This document shows positions 17,155-27,090 of a stretch of 64,000 nt of DNA, piece by piece. A model generated the notes under the pieces. The model saw only the letters and a program-made list of their open reading frames with translations, had not been told where the DNA came from and did not search any database. How positions within the stretch are numbered: position 1 is the stretch's first letter; every line of letters begins with the position of its first letter. Source of the DNA: Johnsonella ignava ATCC 51276 (GTDB lineage: Bacteria; Bacillota; Clostridia; Lachnospirales; Lachnospiraceae); the NCBI RefSeq assembly GCF_000235445.1, contig NZ_JH378829.1, positions 191,655 to 255,654 of the forward strand, read 5' to 3'. A program made the translations under genes and the position numbers.

Positions 17155-17724
17155 CTACAAACCCAACACATCGGAAATTTCCTTCATTGCATCAAGAGAA
17201 AGCTGTGCAAATTCTTCAAATTTAATTCCGGTATTTTCTATTGCCCACATTGCCTCACGGTTGGCACCTGCAGCAAATCTTGTTTCTTTCATTCTTTTAA
17301 CAATTGATTTTACTTTCACACTTGCAATTTTTTTATCAGGATATACAAGAGTTATTGCATTTATAAAACCTGTTATAGGATCTCCTGAATAAAGTGCATT
17401 TTCAAATACATTTTCCACTTTTTTGCCTGTTGCCGGGTTATGTGCAAGTATGGCATTATACATAGCTTCATTTCCGAATTCCAATTCTTTGAGTATTTTA
17501 ACAGTCCTTTTTCCGTGAAGACTCATATCACTTTTCCAATCCACCAGATCATTATCAAGGTCATGCAAAAGCCCGGTAATACCCCATAAATCCACATCCT
17601 GAGGAGAAAGCCGCTTTGCAAGTGCCCTCATAACAGCCTCAACCGCAAAAGAATGTGTTTTTATATGTTCAGTAACAACATATTTATTAAGTAAATCAAC
17701 CGCTGTATTTCTGTCAATATTCAT
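17155..17724 (-). CDS. HD (HDIG) domain phosphohydrolase
   Basis: 189 residues. Metal-site residues: HIKTHSFAVEAVMRAL (His), GLLHDLDNDLVDW (HD, about 52-54), LHGKRTV and ILAHNP. The layout is that of HDIG-type hydrolases used on nucleotides or similar phosphoesters. Substrate unknown. It precedes the three immunity-like genes on the same strand. Confidence 0.85.
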   Translation of the reverse strand: MNIDRNTAVDLLNKYVVTEHIKTHSFAVEAVMRALAKRLSPQDVDLWGITGLLHDLDNDLVDWKSDMSLHGKRTVKILKELEFGNEAMYNAILAHNPATGKKVENVFENALYSGDPITGFINAITLVYPDKKIASVKVKSIVKRMKETRFAAGANREAMWAIENTGIKFEEFAQLSLDAMKEISDVLGL

Positions 17725-17870
17725 AGAAACCTCCCTGTCAAAAATTTGTTTAATATAAATTTTACATTATATATGTTTAAATTTCAATAGTATAATAAAA
17801 AGTATAACTAAAGTCCTGGCTTAAATACATTTTTTGATATAAATTTTATAAAAAATATAACCGAAACATA

Positions 17871-17904
17871 AACCGGACATGTACTTATATGCACATGTCC
17901 GGTT
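17871..17904 (-). terminator. Strong hairpin downstream of etfA
   Basis: AACCGGACATGT (17871-17882) pairs perfectly with ACATGTCCGGTT (17893-17904); TTTATGTTT follows on the minus strand. Probably the end of the etfBA transcript. The 534-base gap 17725-18258 also holds repeat copy 3 and nothing else I can recognise. Confidence 0.6.
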
Positions 17905-18119
17905 TACGGGTATACTTTATTGATTTTTATAACATTCCAACATATCTTTTTTCCCTAAATAATCCCCAACTCTATATTAATATGCTCTGTACTTCACAGA
18001 TAAAGCAGTGCTTTCTCTATTATTAAATTATAAATAATACAGGTATTTTTTATATAATGTATCTTCATTTATTATATAATAGCTACGCTCTGCAGCATTT
18101 TAATATCATTTTATATATT

Positions 18120-18196
18120 GATACAAGTATCAAAAGTATAAAAATTCGATGCAAGCTTGCTTGCAAGAGAATTTATTATCTTTTAACACCTACATC
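18120..18196. repeat. Palindromic interspersed repeat, copy 3
   Basis: 77 bp, about 90 percent identical by eye to 12586-12662: GATACAAGTATCAAA ... GCAAGCTTGCTTGC ... TTTAACACCTACATC. It lies 62 bases past the etfA stop. Confidence 0.8.
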
Positions 18197-18258
18197 ATAT
18201 TTATAAAGGTATAAGTATTTATACTTTAACGTACAAACTGCCCGTTTTGTGAAATAAA

Positions 18259-19263
18259 CTATCCAAGTTCTTCAATAATAGCCGGAATTACCTTATATAA
18301 ATCGCCTGTTATGCCTATATCCGCTATATCAAATATAGGTGCATCTTCATTCGTATTTATGGCAATTATAAGCCCGGAATTCTGCATTCCCGCTATATGC
18401 TGTATCGCACCTGAGATACCGCATGCAAAATAAATTTTAGGCTTTACGGTGGTTCCTGTCTGTCCAACCTGATATGCATGGTCTATCCAGCCTGCATCAA
18501 CTGCAGCCCTTGAAGCTGCTACAGTTGCATTAAGTTTATCTGCAAGCTGCTTAAGCAGTTTAAATCCCTCTGCATTGCCAAGTCCCATGCCGCCTGAAAC
18601 TATAATTTCGGCATCTGTCAGTGAAACCGCTTCTTTTGCAGTTTTTACAACCTCAAGCACTTTTGTCCTTATATCAGAATCAGCAAGATTAATATCAAGC
18701 TTTATAAGATCGCCCTTTCGTCCCGGCTGTTTTGACGGCTTTTCCATAACTCCCGGGCGTACGGTTGACATCTGTGGTCTGTGTTCAGGGCATATGATTG
18801 TAGCCATAAGGTTCCCTCCAAAAGCAGGTCTTGTCTGCATAATCTGCTTTGTTTCAGGATCAATCTCAAGCTTTGTACAATCGGCTGTAAGACCTGTATT
18901 GCAGTTTACCGCAAGACACGGACCTAAATCCCTGCCTATATGTGTTGCCCCTAAAAGAACTATCTCAGGCTTATACTTGTCAATTGCATCGCCTATAACC
19001 TTTGAATATCCGTCCGTAGTATACTGGTCAAGCCTTTTATCCTGTGCATAATATACTACCTCCGCACCATATTCAAATAATTCATTTATAATATCGTCAA
19101 TATCACTTCCGCAAATTACTGCACATAATCTGCAACCTGCGGCATCGGCAAGTTTTCTTCCCTCTCCTAAAAGCTCAATTCCTACCGGCATAAGCTTTTT
19201 TTCTCTTTGTTCGGCAAAAACCCACACATCATGGTACGCACTTAAATCTCTAAGTTCTGCCAT
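18259..19263 (-). CDS. etfA: Electron transfer flavoprotein subunit alpha
   Basis: 334 residues. The N-terminal domain (VWVFAEQREKKLMPV) is followed by the FAD domain with SGGMGLGNAEGF, VGQTGTTVKPKIYFACGISG (split) and AINTNEDAPIFDIADIGITGD. With EtfB it carries electrons to the acyl-CoA dehydrogenase. In clostridial leucine reducers this trio can be electron-bifurcating. No ferredoxin domain is fused. It ends the locus, 113 bases after etfB. Confidence 0.95.
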   Translation of the reverse strand: MAELRDLSAYHDVWVFAEQREKKLMPVGIELLGEGRKLADAAGCRLCAVICGSDIDDIINELFEYGAEVVYYAQDKRLDQYTTDGYSKVIGDAIDKYKPEIVLLGATHIGRDLGPCLAVNCNTGLTADCTKLEIDPETKQIMQTRPAFGGNLMATIICPEHRPQMSTVRPGVMEKPSKQPGRKGDLIKLDINLADSDIRTKVLEVVKTAKEAVSLTDAEIIVSGGMGLGNAEGFKLLKQLADKLNATVAASRAAVDAGWIDHAYQVGQTGTTVKPKIYFACGISGAIQHIAGMQNSGLIIAINTNEDAPIFDIADIGITGDLYKVIPAIIEELG

Positions 19264-19376
19264 AATATTTATGCTGCTTACAATAAATAAGCAGATCCTC
19301 CTTTTTCATTTATAAATTTAAACTGTAAATTAACTGCTTATAATCATATACTAATACTGATTTATTTAAGTAGTAA

Positions 19377-20165
19377 TTAAATAAGATGTGCCTTTCTAAG
19401 CCTGTCTGTAAGTTCGGCTGCCATCTCATTTACTGTACCTGAAAGCATCTCTCCTTTACCTTTTGGAGGCGGAGTAAATGACTTAAATACTCTTGTAGGA
19501 GAAGCCTTAAGACCACATTCTTCAGGAGTAAGTGCAAGATCCTCTCTGCCATATACGGTAATTTCTTTTTCATAGGCATCCATTATACCTGCTACGCTCA
19601 TATAACGTGGAGTATTAAGTTCTTTTACACAGGTAAGAAAGCAAGGCAGAGCTGTTTCTATAAGCTCATATCCGTCCTCAAGCTGTCTCCTTACCCTTAT
19701 CTTTTTATCCGATACTTCTTCTATTGCTTCAACATAAGTAATTACCGGAATACCAAGCCTGTGTGCAACCTGAGGTCCCACCTGGGCAGTATCTCCGTCT
19801 ATTGCCTGACGACCTCCGAATATTATATCAAAATCTCCTATTTTTTTAATACCGGCAGCAATCGAAACTGAAGTTGCACAAGTATCTGCGCCTCCAAATG
19901 CTCTGTCGCTCAATAAAACCGCCTCATCAGCACCCATTGCAAGACATTCTCTAAGCATATAATCAGCCTGTGCAGGTCCCATGCTTACTACATATACCTT
20001 TGTATCAGGGTATTTATCCTTTAGACAAAGTGCGGCTTCAAGCGCATTTGCATCATCAGGATTTAATATTGACGGTACTCCGGTTCGTATAAGAGTCCCC
20101 TTTACAGGATCTATCTTTACCTCATTTGTGTCCGGTACCTGCTTTGCACATACACATATCTTCAT
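19377..20165 (-). CDS. etfB: Electron transfer flavoprotein subunit beta
   Basis: 262 residues. Starts MKICVCAKQVPDTNEVKIDP; DADEAVLLSDRAFGGADT-like text around residue 88 and GRQAIDGDTAQVGPQ (about 121-135) form the nucleotide-binding parts. It lies 15 bases after the acyl-CoA dehydrogenase gene, so the two are almost certainly co-transcribed. Confidence 0.95.
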   Translation of the reverse strand: MKICVCAKQVPDTNEVKIDPVKGTLIRTGVPSILNPDDANALEAALCLKDKYPDTKVYVVSMGPAQADYMLRECLAMGADEAVLLSDRAFGGADTCATSVSIAAGIKKIGDFDIIFGGRQAIDGDTAQVGPQVAHRLGIPVITYVEAIEEVSDKKIRVRRQLEDGYELIETALPCFLTCVKELNTPRYMSVAGIMDAYEKEITVYGREDLALTPEECGLKASPTRVFKSFTPPPKGKGEMLSGTVNEMAAELTDRLRKAHLI

Positions 20166-20180
20166 AGAATAATTCCTCCC

Positions 20181-21329
20181 TTATTTTTTCAAAAGTCTGG
20201 ATCCGATCACCATAAGCTGTATCTGGCTCGTACCCTCATAAATTGTAAATACCCGGCAGTCCCTGAACATTCTTTCAATCTTATAATCTTTTATAAAGCC
20301 ATAGCCTCCGTGAAGCTGTAAAGCCTTTTGTGCTATCTCATTACATACCTCTGAAGCATAGTATTTTGCCATTGAAGCCGCAACCGTGATATCCTGTTTT
20401 GTATCCATCATATATGCCGCTCTATAAGTAAGCTGCTTTGCCGCCTCCAGCTTTGTTGCCATCTCGGCAATCATAAAGCTTAAAGCCTGAAAATCGGCAA
20501 GCCTTTTGCCAAACTGTTTCCTTTCTTTCAGATACTCTACAGCCTCATCAAGACATCCCTGTGCCACACCTATCGACTGTGCGGCAACACCCAGCCTTCC
20601 CGTATCAAGTGTAGCCATGGCTATTTTAAAGCCCTGTCCCTCCATGCCAAGTCTATCGGATTCATGAACTCTTACATTTTCAAAAATAATATCACTTGTA
20701 GCACAACCTATGACTCCCATTTTATTTTCCGCTTTTCCGAATGAAACACCCGGCAGCTTCAAATCCACCACAAATGCAGTTATTCCCTTAGTTCCTATTC
20801 CTTGCTGTGTCTTTGCAAATACTACCGCATAGTCTGAAAGCGGTGCCATGGTTATAAAACATTTACGCCCGTTTAATATATAATATTCGCCTTCCTTTCT
20901 GGCAGTAGATGTCATACCGCCGGCATCTGAACCGGCTCCAGGTTCAGTAAGTGCAAATACCATTTTCTTTTCACCTCTTACAACAGGTGTAAGATATTTT
21001 TCTTTCTGCTTAGGATTTCCTGCCATTATAAGAGGTCCTCCTGAAAGCGAATTCGGACTTGATACATATATGCTTGCAACTGCTGAAACTCTTGCAATCT
21101 CCTCAATAACAATTACATAAGACCTTGCATCAGCCCCCTGACCTCCAAGATCTTTAGAAGTCTTTACTCCGAAAAAACCCGCAGCAGCCATTTTATCAAG
21201 CATTTCCTGTGAGAAACTTCCGCTTTCTTCAACTTCATCAAGAAACTCTTTCGTAAATTCAGTCTGTGCAAAATCTCTAGTAAGTTTTCTGATAAGATCA
21301 TGTTTTTGTGTGAAATAACATTCAGACAT
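20181..21329 (-). CDS. acdB: Acyl-CoA dehydrogenase (isocaprenoyl-CoA reductase type)
   Basis: 382 residues, standard family length. FAD and substrate motifs ALTEPGAGSDAGG, RKCFITMAPLSDY, QALQLHGGYGFIKDY and the C-terminal IYEGTSQIQ with the usual catalytic Glu. In the reductive pathway it would run backwards, reducing 2-enoyl-CoA to acyl-CoA with EtfAB. The start overlaps the acyl-CoA ligase stop by 8 bases. The isocaproate assignment comes from the locus, not this sequence. Confidence 0.85.
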   Translation of the reverse strand: MSECYFTQKHDLIRKLTRDFAQTEFTKEFLDEVEESGSFSQEMLDKMAAAGFFGVKTSKDLGGQGADARSYVIVIEEIARVSAVASIYVSSPNSLSGGPLIMAGNPKQKEKYLTPVVRGEKKMVFALTEPGAGSDAGGMTSTARKEGEYYILNGRKCFITMAPLSDYAVVFAKTQQGIGTKGITAFVVDLKLPGVSFGKAENKMGVIGCATSDIIFENVRVHESDRLGMEGQGFKIAMATLDTGRLGVAAQSIGVAQGCLDEAVEYLKERKQFGKRLADFQALSFMIAEMATKLEAAKQLTYRAAYMMDTKQDITVAASMAKYYASEVCNEIAQKALQLHGGYGFIKDYKIERMFRDCRVFTIYEGTSQIQLMVIGSRLLKK

Positions 21330-22944
21330 TATTTACATCCTCCTTTAAATTATTCAATTCCAGTTTATTTAGCACCATACTTTTTAATTTAACAATATCA
21401 AGCTTTCCATTTGATTTTACAGGAAATCTTAAAAATCTTATAATATGTGAAGGAACCTTATAATCAGCAAGCTTTCTTGAAAGATACTGTTTTATGGTAT
21501 CATCGCTTAAATCCGATTTTTTATCCACAACAAGGCACATCACAGGTTCTTCCTGCACTACTCCGGCAGGTATCCCTATGACCTTTGCCTCTTTTATACA
21601 GTCAAATCTCCTTACAAGTTCCTCTATCTCACCCGGAGATATATTTTCTCCGCCTCGAATTATAATATCCTTAATCCTGCCTGTAACACATAGTCTACCC
21701 TCTTCATTAAAATATCCTATATCCCCTGTTTTCAGCCATCCATCTTCGGTAAAGCTGTGCATAGTTTCATTTTCAAGCTTATAATAGCCCTTCATTACAT
21801 TATAGCCCTTAACCTGAATCTCTCCTTCTTTAAACCTGCCGTTACATGACATTACCTGCGTATCCGCTATTCTTACCTCAACATCTTCTATAACTTTTCC
21901 ACAGCTTGTTGCCTTATCAGAAAGGCAGTCATCAGGATCTGCTATGCTTACACATGGAGATGTTTCAGTCTGTCCATACGACGGCTGCAGCTTCATATCC
22001 GGAAATCTGTTCATTATCTCAAAATAATCTCTTTTTATAATTGATGAACCGGCTATTATGCCTGATTTTAAAGACACAGCTTTGTCTTTATAGTGTTCTC
22101 CTTTTCGCACCATCGCTAAAAACATACTTGGAACACCGTTCAGTATGGTATAGCCGCCTTCAGTTACAAGTTTCCAGACCTCCTCAGTACTGAAATGAGG
22201 CAGCAAGTATGCACTGGCACCACTTATCATACATGCAACTATGCCCGATGTTACTCCAAAACAATGAAAAAGCGGAACGGTAATACACATTTTATCGCTA
22301 CTGCACCACTCCATATGTCTGACCGTAGCGGCAGAATTATTTACAATATTATAATGACTTAACATCACGCCTTTAGGGACAGATGTGGTACCTGATGTAA
22401 AAATTATACATGCCGTATCATCGCATTTTACGCCTTTTTTAATATTTTCAAGCATTTCCATAGCAGCAGCTGATTTTTCAGACTTGGAAAAATCCTCACA
22501 GTTTAAAAATTTACCTTTTGAATTATAATTCATATCTGTATATCTTTTTAACTTAGGGAGGTATTTTTCAATTTTTGACACTACATCGCCATAGAGAACT
22601 TCTCTATATCCTCTGCCGTAATAAAGCACGCTTACATCTGCATAGTCAAGCACAGCCCTTAGCTCATCCGGCTTATAATGTGTATTTATAAGTACCGGAA
22701 CTGCACCCAGTTTTATGAGTGCAAGAAATGTATAAACCCATTTAGGGCTGTTGCAACACCATATACCTACATGCATTCCTTTGACAATACAATCATTATG
22801 CATCCTCACCGCAAGAAAATCGGATATATCATCAAGTTCCTTCCAGCTGCATACAAAGCCCTGAGTTTCTAAAGCTCCGGCACAGGGATTTAACCTAACC
22901 TGTTCTTTTAATAGATCAAAAATTCTTTTTTTACTAAGTTCCAT
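21322..22944 (-). CDS. AMP-forming acyl-CoA synthetase
   Basis: 540 residues. A3 motif IIFTSGTTSVPKGVMLSH (about 176-193), YGQTETSP, and the hinge WLKTGDIGYFNEEGRLCVTGRIKD (split) are intact. It activates a carboxylic acid with ATP and CoA. In this locus it may supply the first acyl-CoA that primes the CoA-transferase, or recover product acids; both are inferences. Its promoter region carries TATAAT directly followed by the palindrome TTGTATACAA. Confidence 0.88.
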   Translation of the reverse strand: MELSKKRIFDLLKEQVRLNPCAGALETQGFVCSWKELDDISDFLAVRMHNDCIVKGMHVGIWCCNSPKWVYTFLALIKLGAVPVLINTHYKPDELRAVLDYADVSVLYYGRGYREVLYGDVVSKIEKYLPKLKRYTDMNYNSKGKFLNCEDFSKSEKSAAAMEMLENIKKGVKCDDTACIIFTSGTTSVPKGVMLSHYNIVNNSAATVRHMEWCSSDKMCITVPLFHCFGVTSGIVACMISGASAYLLPHFSTEEVWKLVTEGGYTILNGVPSMFLAMVRKGEHYKDKAVSLKSGIIAGSSIIKRDYFEIMNRFPDMKLQPSYGQTETSPCVSIADPDDCLSDKATSCGKVIEDVEVRIADTQVMSCNGRFKEGEIQVKGYNVMKGYYKLENETMHSFTEDGWLKTGDIGYFNEEGRLCVTGRIKDIIIRGGENISPGEIEELVRRFDCIKEAKVIGIPAGVVQEEPVMCLVVDKKSDLSDDTIKQYLSRKLADYKVPSHIIRFLRFPVKSNGKLDIVKLKSMVLNKLELNNLKEDVNNV

Positions 22945-22975
22945 AATAATTCCATAATATATACTTGATGTATAC

Positions 22976-22992
22976 TTGTATACAATATTATA
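22976..22992 (-). promoter_or_regulatory. -10 box with overlapping palindromic operator
   Basis: TATAAT on the minus strand (22987-22992) is followed one base later by TTGTATACAA (22976-22985), which would cover the transcription start. GTATAC occurs again at 22969-22974. The palindrome has the shape of GntR-family operators and recurs before the dehydratase activator gene (32883-32892). The -35 match is weak. Confidence 0.5.
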
Positions 22993-23150
22993 TTAAAACT
23001 TTTCCGCTTTACTAATCACTTGGTTATATGTACACGGATTATCAAAATAATATTATTAAAGTAATAAAATCCAATTACATAGATATTTATTCATTAAAAT
23101 AATATATAAGCCTGTATAATCTGTGTCATTACTTAACTTAAAAGCTTTTT

Positions 23151-23186
23151 TTATCCCGGATGTATGTAAATATATATCCGGGATAA
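23151..23186. terminator. Hairpin in gap downstream of the aminotransferase gene
   Basis: TTATCCCGGAT pairs with ATCCGGGATAA. Likely ends the aminotransferase message. On the minus strand no T-run follows the stem, so it may act by stabilising the 3' end. The 372-base gap 22945-23316 otherwise holds the ligase promoter and AT-rich sequence. Confidence 0.45.
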
Positions 23187-23316
23187 GCTTATATTTTTTA
23201 AAGTTTATTCCAAAATTTTGAACTGTCTGCTATATAAATCCGACGACATTATAGCTGCCGTATTTAATAAATTATTCGATAATTTTTTAATTAACCAGAT
23301 TTATTTATATTAAACT

Positions 23317-24498
23317 TTATTTTTCTTCAATCAGTTTTTTAAATACCTCTATTGATTTTTCAATCTTCTGGGTATCAACACAATACGCAAGGCGTACATA
23401 CTCTTTTGTACCGAAACCTATACCCGGAACAAGCAAGAGGTCATATTTTTTAGCTCTCTCACAAAATGCTTCTCCGTCTTTTTCAGGGGTTTCTATAAAC
23501 ATATAGAATGCGCCGTCCGGTTTTGCAAGATTATATCCCAGCTTTGTAAGATTTTCATAGAGAATCTCTCTGTTTTTCTTATAAACCGACATATCCATCT
23601 CAACATCGATACATTTTTCAACTACTCTCTGGAACATTGAAGGTGCACATACATAACCGAGAGTTCTTGCCGCACCGCCTACTGCTGCATATACTTCATC
23701 ATAATTTACTACACTGCTTGGAACAAGTATGTATCCGATCCTCTCACCGGGAAGTGAAAGTGATTTTGACCATGAATAATTTATTATAGTGTTATCATAC
23801 AGCAAGGGTATATGTGCAGGTTTTACATCTGTATAAACAAGCTCTCTGTAAGGCTCATCTGTTATTATATAAATCGGTGAACCGTATTCTTCAGATTTTT
23901 TCTTTAATACGCTGCATACTTCCTTAAGGTTTGATTCCGGATAAATAACTCCTGACGGATTATTCGGAGAATTGATTACAATTGCCTTTGTATTTTTAGT
24001 AACTTTCTTCTCAAGTTCAGCTACATCTATATGAAGCTCTTTTGTAGGTGGTACAAGTACAACTTTTCCGCCCTGTCCTTCTATAAACACCTTATATTCA
24101 GGGAAATACGGAACACATACCATAATCTCATCTTCCGGTGATGCTATAAGTGCACGGAAGGTTATATTGAGTGAAGCTGCGGCACCGCAAGTCATAAATA
24201 CATTGTTCATGGTATATTTAGTACCGAATCTTCTGTTTAAATTTTCAGCTATTGCAGTTCTTGTATTATTATCTCCCACTGAGCTTGTATAGCTGTGATA
24301 AGCTTTTGGCGGCAGTGTGTCGATCATATTTTTTATAGTTTCCTGTACCTTTTCAGGTGCAGGTACACTTGGATTTCCAAGACTGAAATCAAGTACATTT
24401 TCTTCTCCTACAACAGCTGCCCTGCCCTTTCCAAACTCAAAAATTTCCCTTATAACCGACCTCGCAGTTCCTAATCTCACCATCTCTTTTGAAATCAT
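23317..24498 (-). CDS. PLP-dependent aminotransferase, class I/II
   Basis: 393 residues. Visible: AINSPNNPSGVIYP-type NSPNNPSG segment (about 172-179), TDEPYRELVY, and the PLP lysine in SWSKSLSLPGERIGY (about 243). The fold and length match aspartate/branched-chain-type aminotransferases. In this locus it most plausibly converts leucine (or another amino acid) to its 2-keto acid for both Stickland branches. Substrate is inferred from neighbours (BrnQ and the dehydratase genes). Confidence 0.85.
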   Translation of the reverse strand: MISKEMVRLGTARSVIREIFEFGKGRAAVVGEENVLDFSLGNPSVPAPEKVQETIKNMIDTLPPKAYHSYTSSVGDNNTRTAIAENLNRRFGTKYTMNNVFMTCGAAASLNITFRALIASPEDEIMVCVPYFPEYKVFIEGQGGKVVLVPPTKELHIDVAELEKKVTKNTKAIVINSPNNPSGVIYPESNLKEVCSVLKKKSEEYGSPIYIITDEPYRELVYTDVKPAHIPLLYDNTIINYSWSKSLSLPGERIGYILVPSSVVNYDEVYAAVGGAARTLGYVCAPSMFQRVVEKCIDVEMDMSVYKKNREILYENLTKLGYNLAKPDGAFYMFIETPEKDGEAFCERAKKYDLLLVPGIGFGTKEYVRLAYCVDTQKIEKSIEVFKKLIEEK

Positions 24499-24561
24499 AG
24501 TAAATTCCTCCTTAGAAATATTTATTAATTTTTAGTTATTAAGACTATGTCTGAAACTAAA

Positions 24562-25899
24562 CTATGAATTGCTTACTTTCTGCTTATTACCCGCATCCTG
24601 ACCGGTAATAAATGCAATAATTGTAAATACTATTGAAAACGCTGCTGCAATGCTCAGCCATCCAAAGCCTAAGTTCGCAAGAGGAAGTTTGCTTATGATC
24701 TCTTTAAGCGACTCAAATGATTTAACGAATGTACTGAGACTCTGTGCAAGACCTACTATAAATGCACCAATCACGGCACCTATATAGGTCATATTATATT
24801 TTATAAATTTATCAAAAGCAGTCATTACGACAAGTGCTATAACCACCGGATAGATTGCCATAAGTACCGGAACCGCATATTGTATAATATTGTCTACTGG
24901 TGTTAAAGATATAAAAAAGCTTACAACTACGGAAGCTATAACTATATATTTATATTTTAACTGTCCGCCCGTTATATTCTCAAAGAAATTGCCACAGGTA
25001 GCGGTGAGTCCGACCGATGTTGTAAGGCATGCAAGTGAAACCACAAGACCTGCACATACCTTTCCTGTACTTCCAAACATACGATCAACTATACCTACAA
25101 GAAGTTCCACCCTTGGAGTCTCCTCTGTAAAATATTCTCCTGCAGTAGCTCCGACAAAAGTAAGTCCTCCGTATACAAATGCTAAAAGTATAAAGGTTAC
25201 TATACCTACGCCTATCATGGCACTAAACTGCTCTTTTTTATCAGTATATCCACGCCTTACCAAGTCCGTAATTACAATACCTGACATAAGTGCGGAGCCG
25301 AGAGCGTCCATGGTCTGGTATCCTTCAGTAAATCCAATCATGAAAAACGGTTTTACAGGTGTATCCTGCATCTGTCCCATAGGTTTTATAATTGATGTTA
25401 CTATTATAATAATCAAGACTATAAGAAGTCCGGGAGTTAAATATTTTCCTATTTTATCTATAACTTTTCCGGGATTAAGCACCAGAAAAAGTGTTATAGC
25501 AAAAAATATAACTGAAGTTACAATCGAAGTTACCTGTATGGGAACATTCGGAAGTATCTGCCTTACAGCTACCTCATGAGTTGTAGCGGCAGTTCTGGGG
25601 ACTGAAAACAAGGGTCCTATTATAAGTATTGAAACTGCCCCAAGTATTTTTGAAAAAGTCGGGCTTACTCTCTTGCCCAGATCGTCCGCTTTTCCTCCGA
25701 CACTTGCAGTTACTATAACACCTACCACCGGAATCAGCGGATCGCTCATTATAAAGCCAAGCATTATCTCATACCATCTTTTTCCTGCCATAACCCCTAT
25801 ATGTGGCGGAAATATAAGATTTCCCGCCCCGAAAAAAATAGCGAAAAGTGCAAATCCTACGATAATTATATCCTTAATAGATTTATTGCTATTTTCCAT
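24562..25899 (-). CDS. brnQ: Branched-chain amino acid:cation symporter BrnQ
   Basis: 445 residues with about 12 membrane segments. The N-terminal FALFAIFFGAGNLIFPPHIG and LTTSVGLTATCGNFFE are typical of the BrnQ/LIVCS family. It imports Leu, Ile and Val with Na+ or H+. It lies 62 bases upstream of the aminotransferase gene and just after the dehydrogenase gene, which argues that the pathway uses a branched-chain amino acid. Confidence 0.93.
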   Translation of the reverse strand: MENSNKSIKDIIIVGFALFAIFFGAGNLIFPPHIGVMAGKRWYEIMLGFIMSDPLIPVVGVIVTASVGGKADDLGKRVSPTFSKILGAVSILIIGPLFSVPRTAATTHEVAVRQILPNVPIQVTSIVTSVIFFAITLFLVLNPGKVIDKIGKYLTPGLLIVLIIIIVTSIIKPMGQMQDTPVKPFFMIGFTEGYQTMDALGSALMSGIVITDLVRRGYTDKKEQFSAMIGVGIVTFILLAFVYGGLTFVGATAGEYFTEETPRVELLVGIVDRMFGSTGKVCAGLVVSLACLTTSVGLTATCGNFFENITGGQLKYKYIVIASVVVSFFISLTPVDNIIQYAVPVLMAIYPVVIALVVMTAFDKFIKYNMTYIGAVIGAFIVGLAQSLSTFVKSFESLKEIISKLPLANLGFGWLSIAAAFSIVFTIIAFITGQDAGNKQKVSNS

Positions 25900-25928
25900 T
25901 TTATTCCTCTTTCCTGACCTTTTATATA

Positions 25929-26912
25929 TTATAAGCCGTTTACTATATTATTTGGTTTTTCACCGTTTTTTACCCTGCGCATATTTTCATATGACCAGCT
26001 GTACATACGCATAAAAGCATCATCTGTGGTTCCTGCCATATGGGGTGTCATGGTAAGTCTTTTTTTGCCTTCCTCAGTAAGCCTGAAAAGAGGATGGTCT
26101 GCTTCAGGCGGTTCAGGTGCTATAACATCAAGTCCTGCTATAACCTTTCCTGAATTTAAAGCCTCTGCAAGGTCCTCATTATTAACTATCTCGCCCCTGG
26201 CAACATTTATTATGATAACATTATCTTTCATTTTAGCTATTGAATTTTTATTTACCAACCCTATTGTTTCCGGCTGTACAGGTACATGATATGATAAAAT
26301 ATCACATTTTTCGTAAAGCTCATCATAATTTGTATATTTAAGGTTATATTTTTCTTCAAATTCTTTATCACAACGTATTACATCAGTATACATAAGCTTG
26401 CAGCCGAAAGCGTTAAGGAATTTTACCACCGACTTGCCTATTGCACCGACACCTACAAGTCCTACTGTTTTTCCTCCAAGTTCGGTATGACCTTTTACAC
26501 GAAACTCCTTAAAAACTTCATTAAATTTTCCGTTTTTTATCTCTGAATCGGCATAAGCGAGATTTTTAAGACAGGCAAGCATAAGAAGCACTGCATGCTC
26601 GGCAACGGAAGCAGCATTTACCGCCCTGTTATTACATACATATACTGAATTTTCCTTTGCCGCCTCAAGATCTATCTTGTCATATCCCACACCTAAAGAC
26701 TGTATCAGCTTAAGATTTGGAAGACTTTTTATAACATCCCTTCTTATAAAATCAACCGGTCCGCAAAAAATTATATCCGCTCCGTTAAATTTTTCAATTA
26801 ATTCCTCATCACTGCATGGCAGTTTAACATATTCAAACTCAAAGCCTTCAGGTTTATTTTTGCCAAACTTCTCTACATGCTGCTCTGGAAATGTACATTT
26901 AACTTTAAACAT
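25929..26912 (-). CDS. ldhA: D-2-hydroxyacid dehydrogenase ((R)-2-hydroxyisocaproate type)
   Basis: 327 residues. NAD-binding GLVGVGAIGKSV (about 148-159), then the catalytic Arg in NVARGEIVN, Glu in DVIAPEPPEAD and His in TPHMAGTTD. It would reduce the 2-keto acid to the (R)-2-hydroxy acid. Its place between the CoA-transferase gene and brnQ supports the role. The symbol follows the C. difficile leucine pathway and is by analogy. Confidence 0.87.
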   Translation of the reverse strand: MFKVKCTFPEQHVEKFGKNKPEGFEFEYVKLPCSDEELIEKFNGADIIFCGPVDFIRRDVIKSLPNLKLIQSLGVGYDKIDLEAAKENSVYVCNNRAVNAASVAEHAVLLMLACLKNLAYADSEIKNGKFNEVFKEFRVKGHTELGGKTVGLVGVGAIGKSVVKFLNAFGCKLMYTDVIRCDKEFEEKYNLKYTNYDELYEKCDILSYHVPVQPETIGLVNKNSIAKMKDNVIIINVARGEIVNNEDLAEALNSGKVIAGLDVIAPEPPEADHPLFRLTEEGKKRLTMTPHMAGTTDDAFMRMYSWSYENMRRVKNGEKPNNIVNGL

Positions 26913-27007
26913 CTCATATTCTCCTTAAAATTTAAATATTATTACTTGATTTATATCGGATTAACCGTTATCAGCTTAAGTATCATATCAATTACTTTCG
27001 GCTATCC

Positions 27008-27038
27008 AAGGAAACGACGATCAAATCATCGTTTCCTT
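27008..27038. other. Hairpin between CoA-transferase and dehydrogenase genes
   Basis: AAGGAAACGACGA pairs with TCATCGTTTCCTT around a short loop (one G-T pair). No T-run follows on the minus strand, so it is more likely an RNA processing or stabilising hairpin than a terminator. It lies in the 178-base gap 26913-27090. Confidence 0.5.
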
Positions 27039-27090
27039 AAGCTTAATCATCCATAAAGATTAATCCGCCATTTTAGTACCATATCGCAGA

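Noticed and set aside
24890..25579. Plus-strand frame of 229 residues opposite brnQ
   Set aside because: Antisense shadow of a clear membrane-protein gene.
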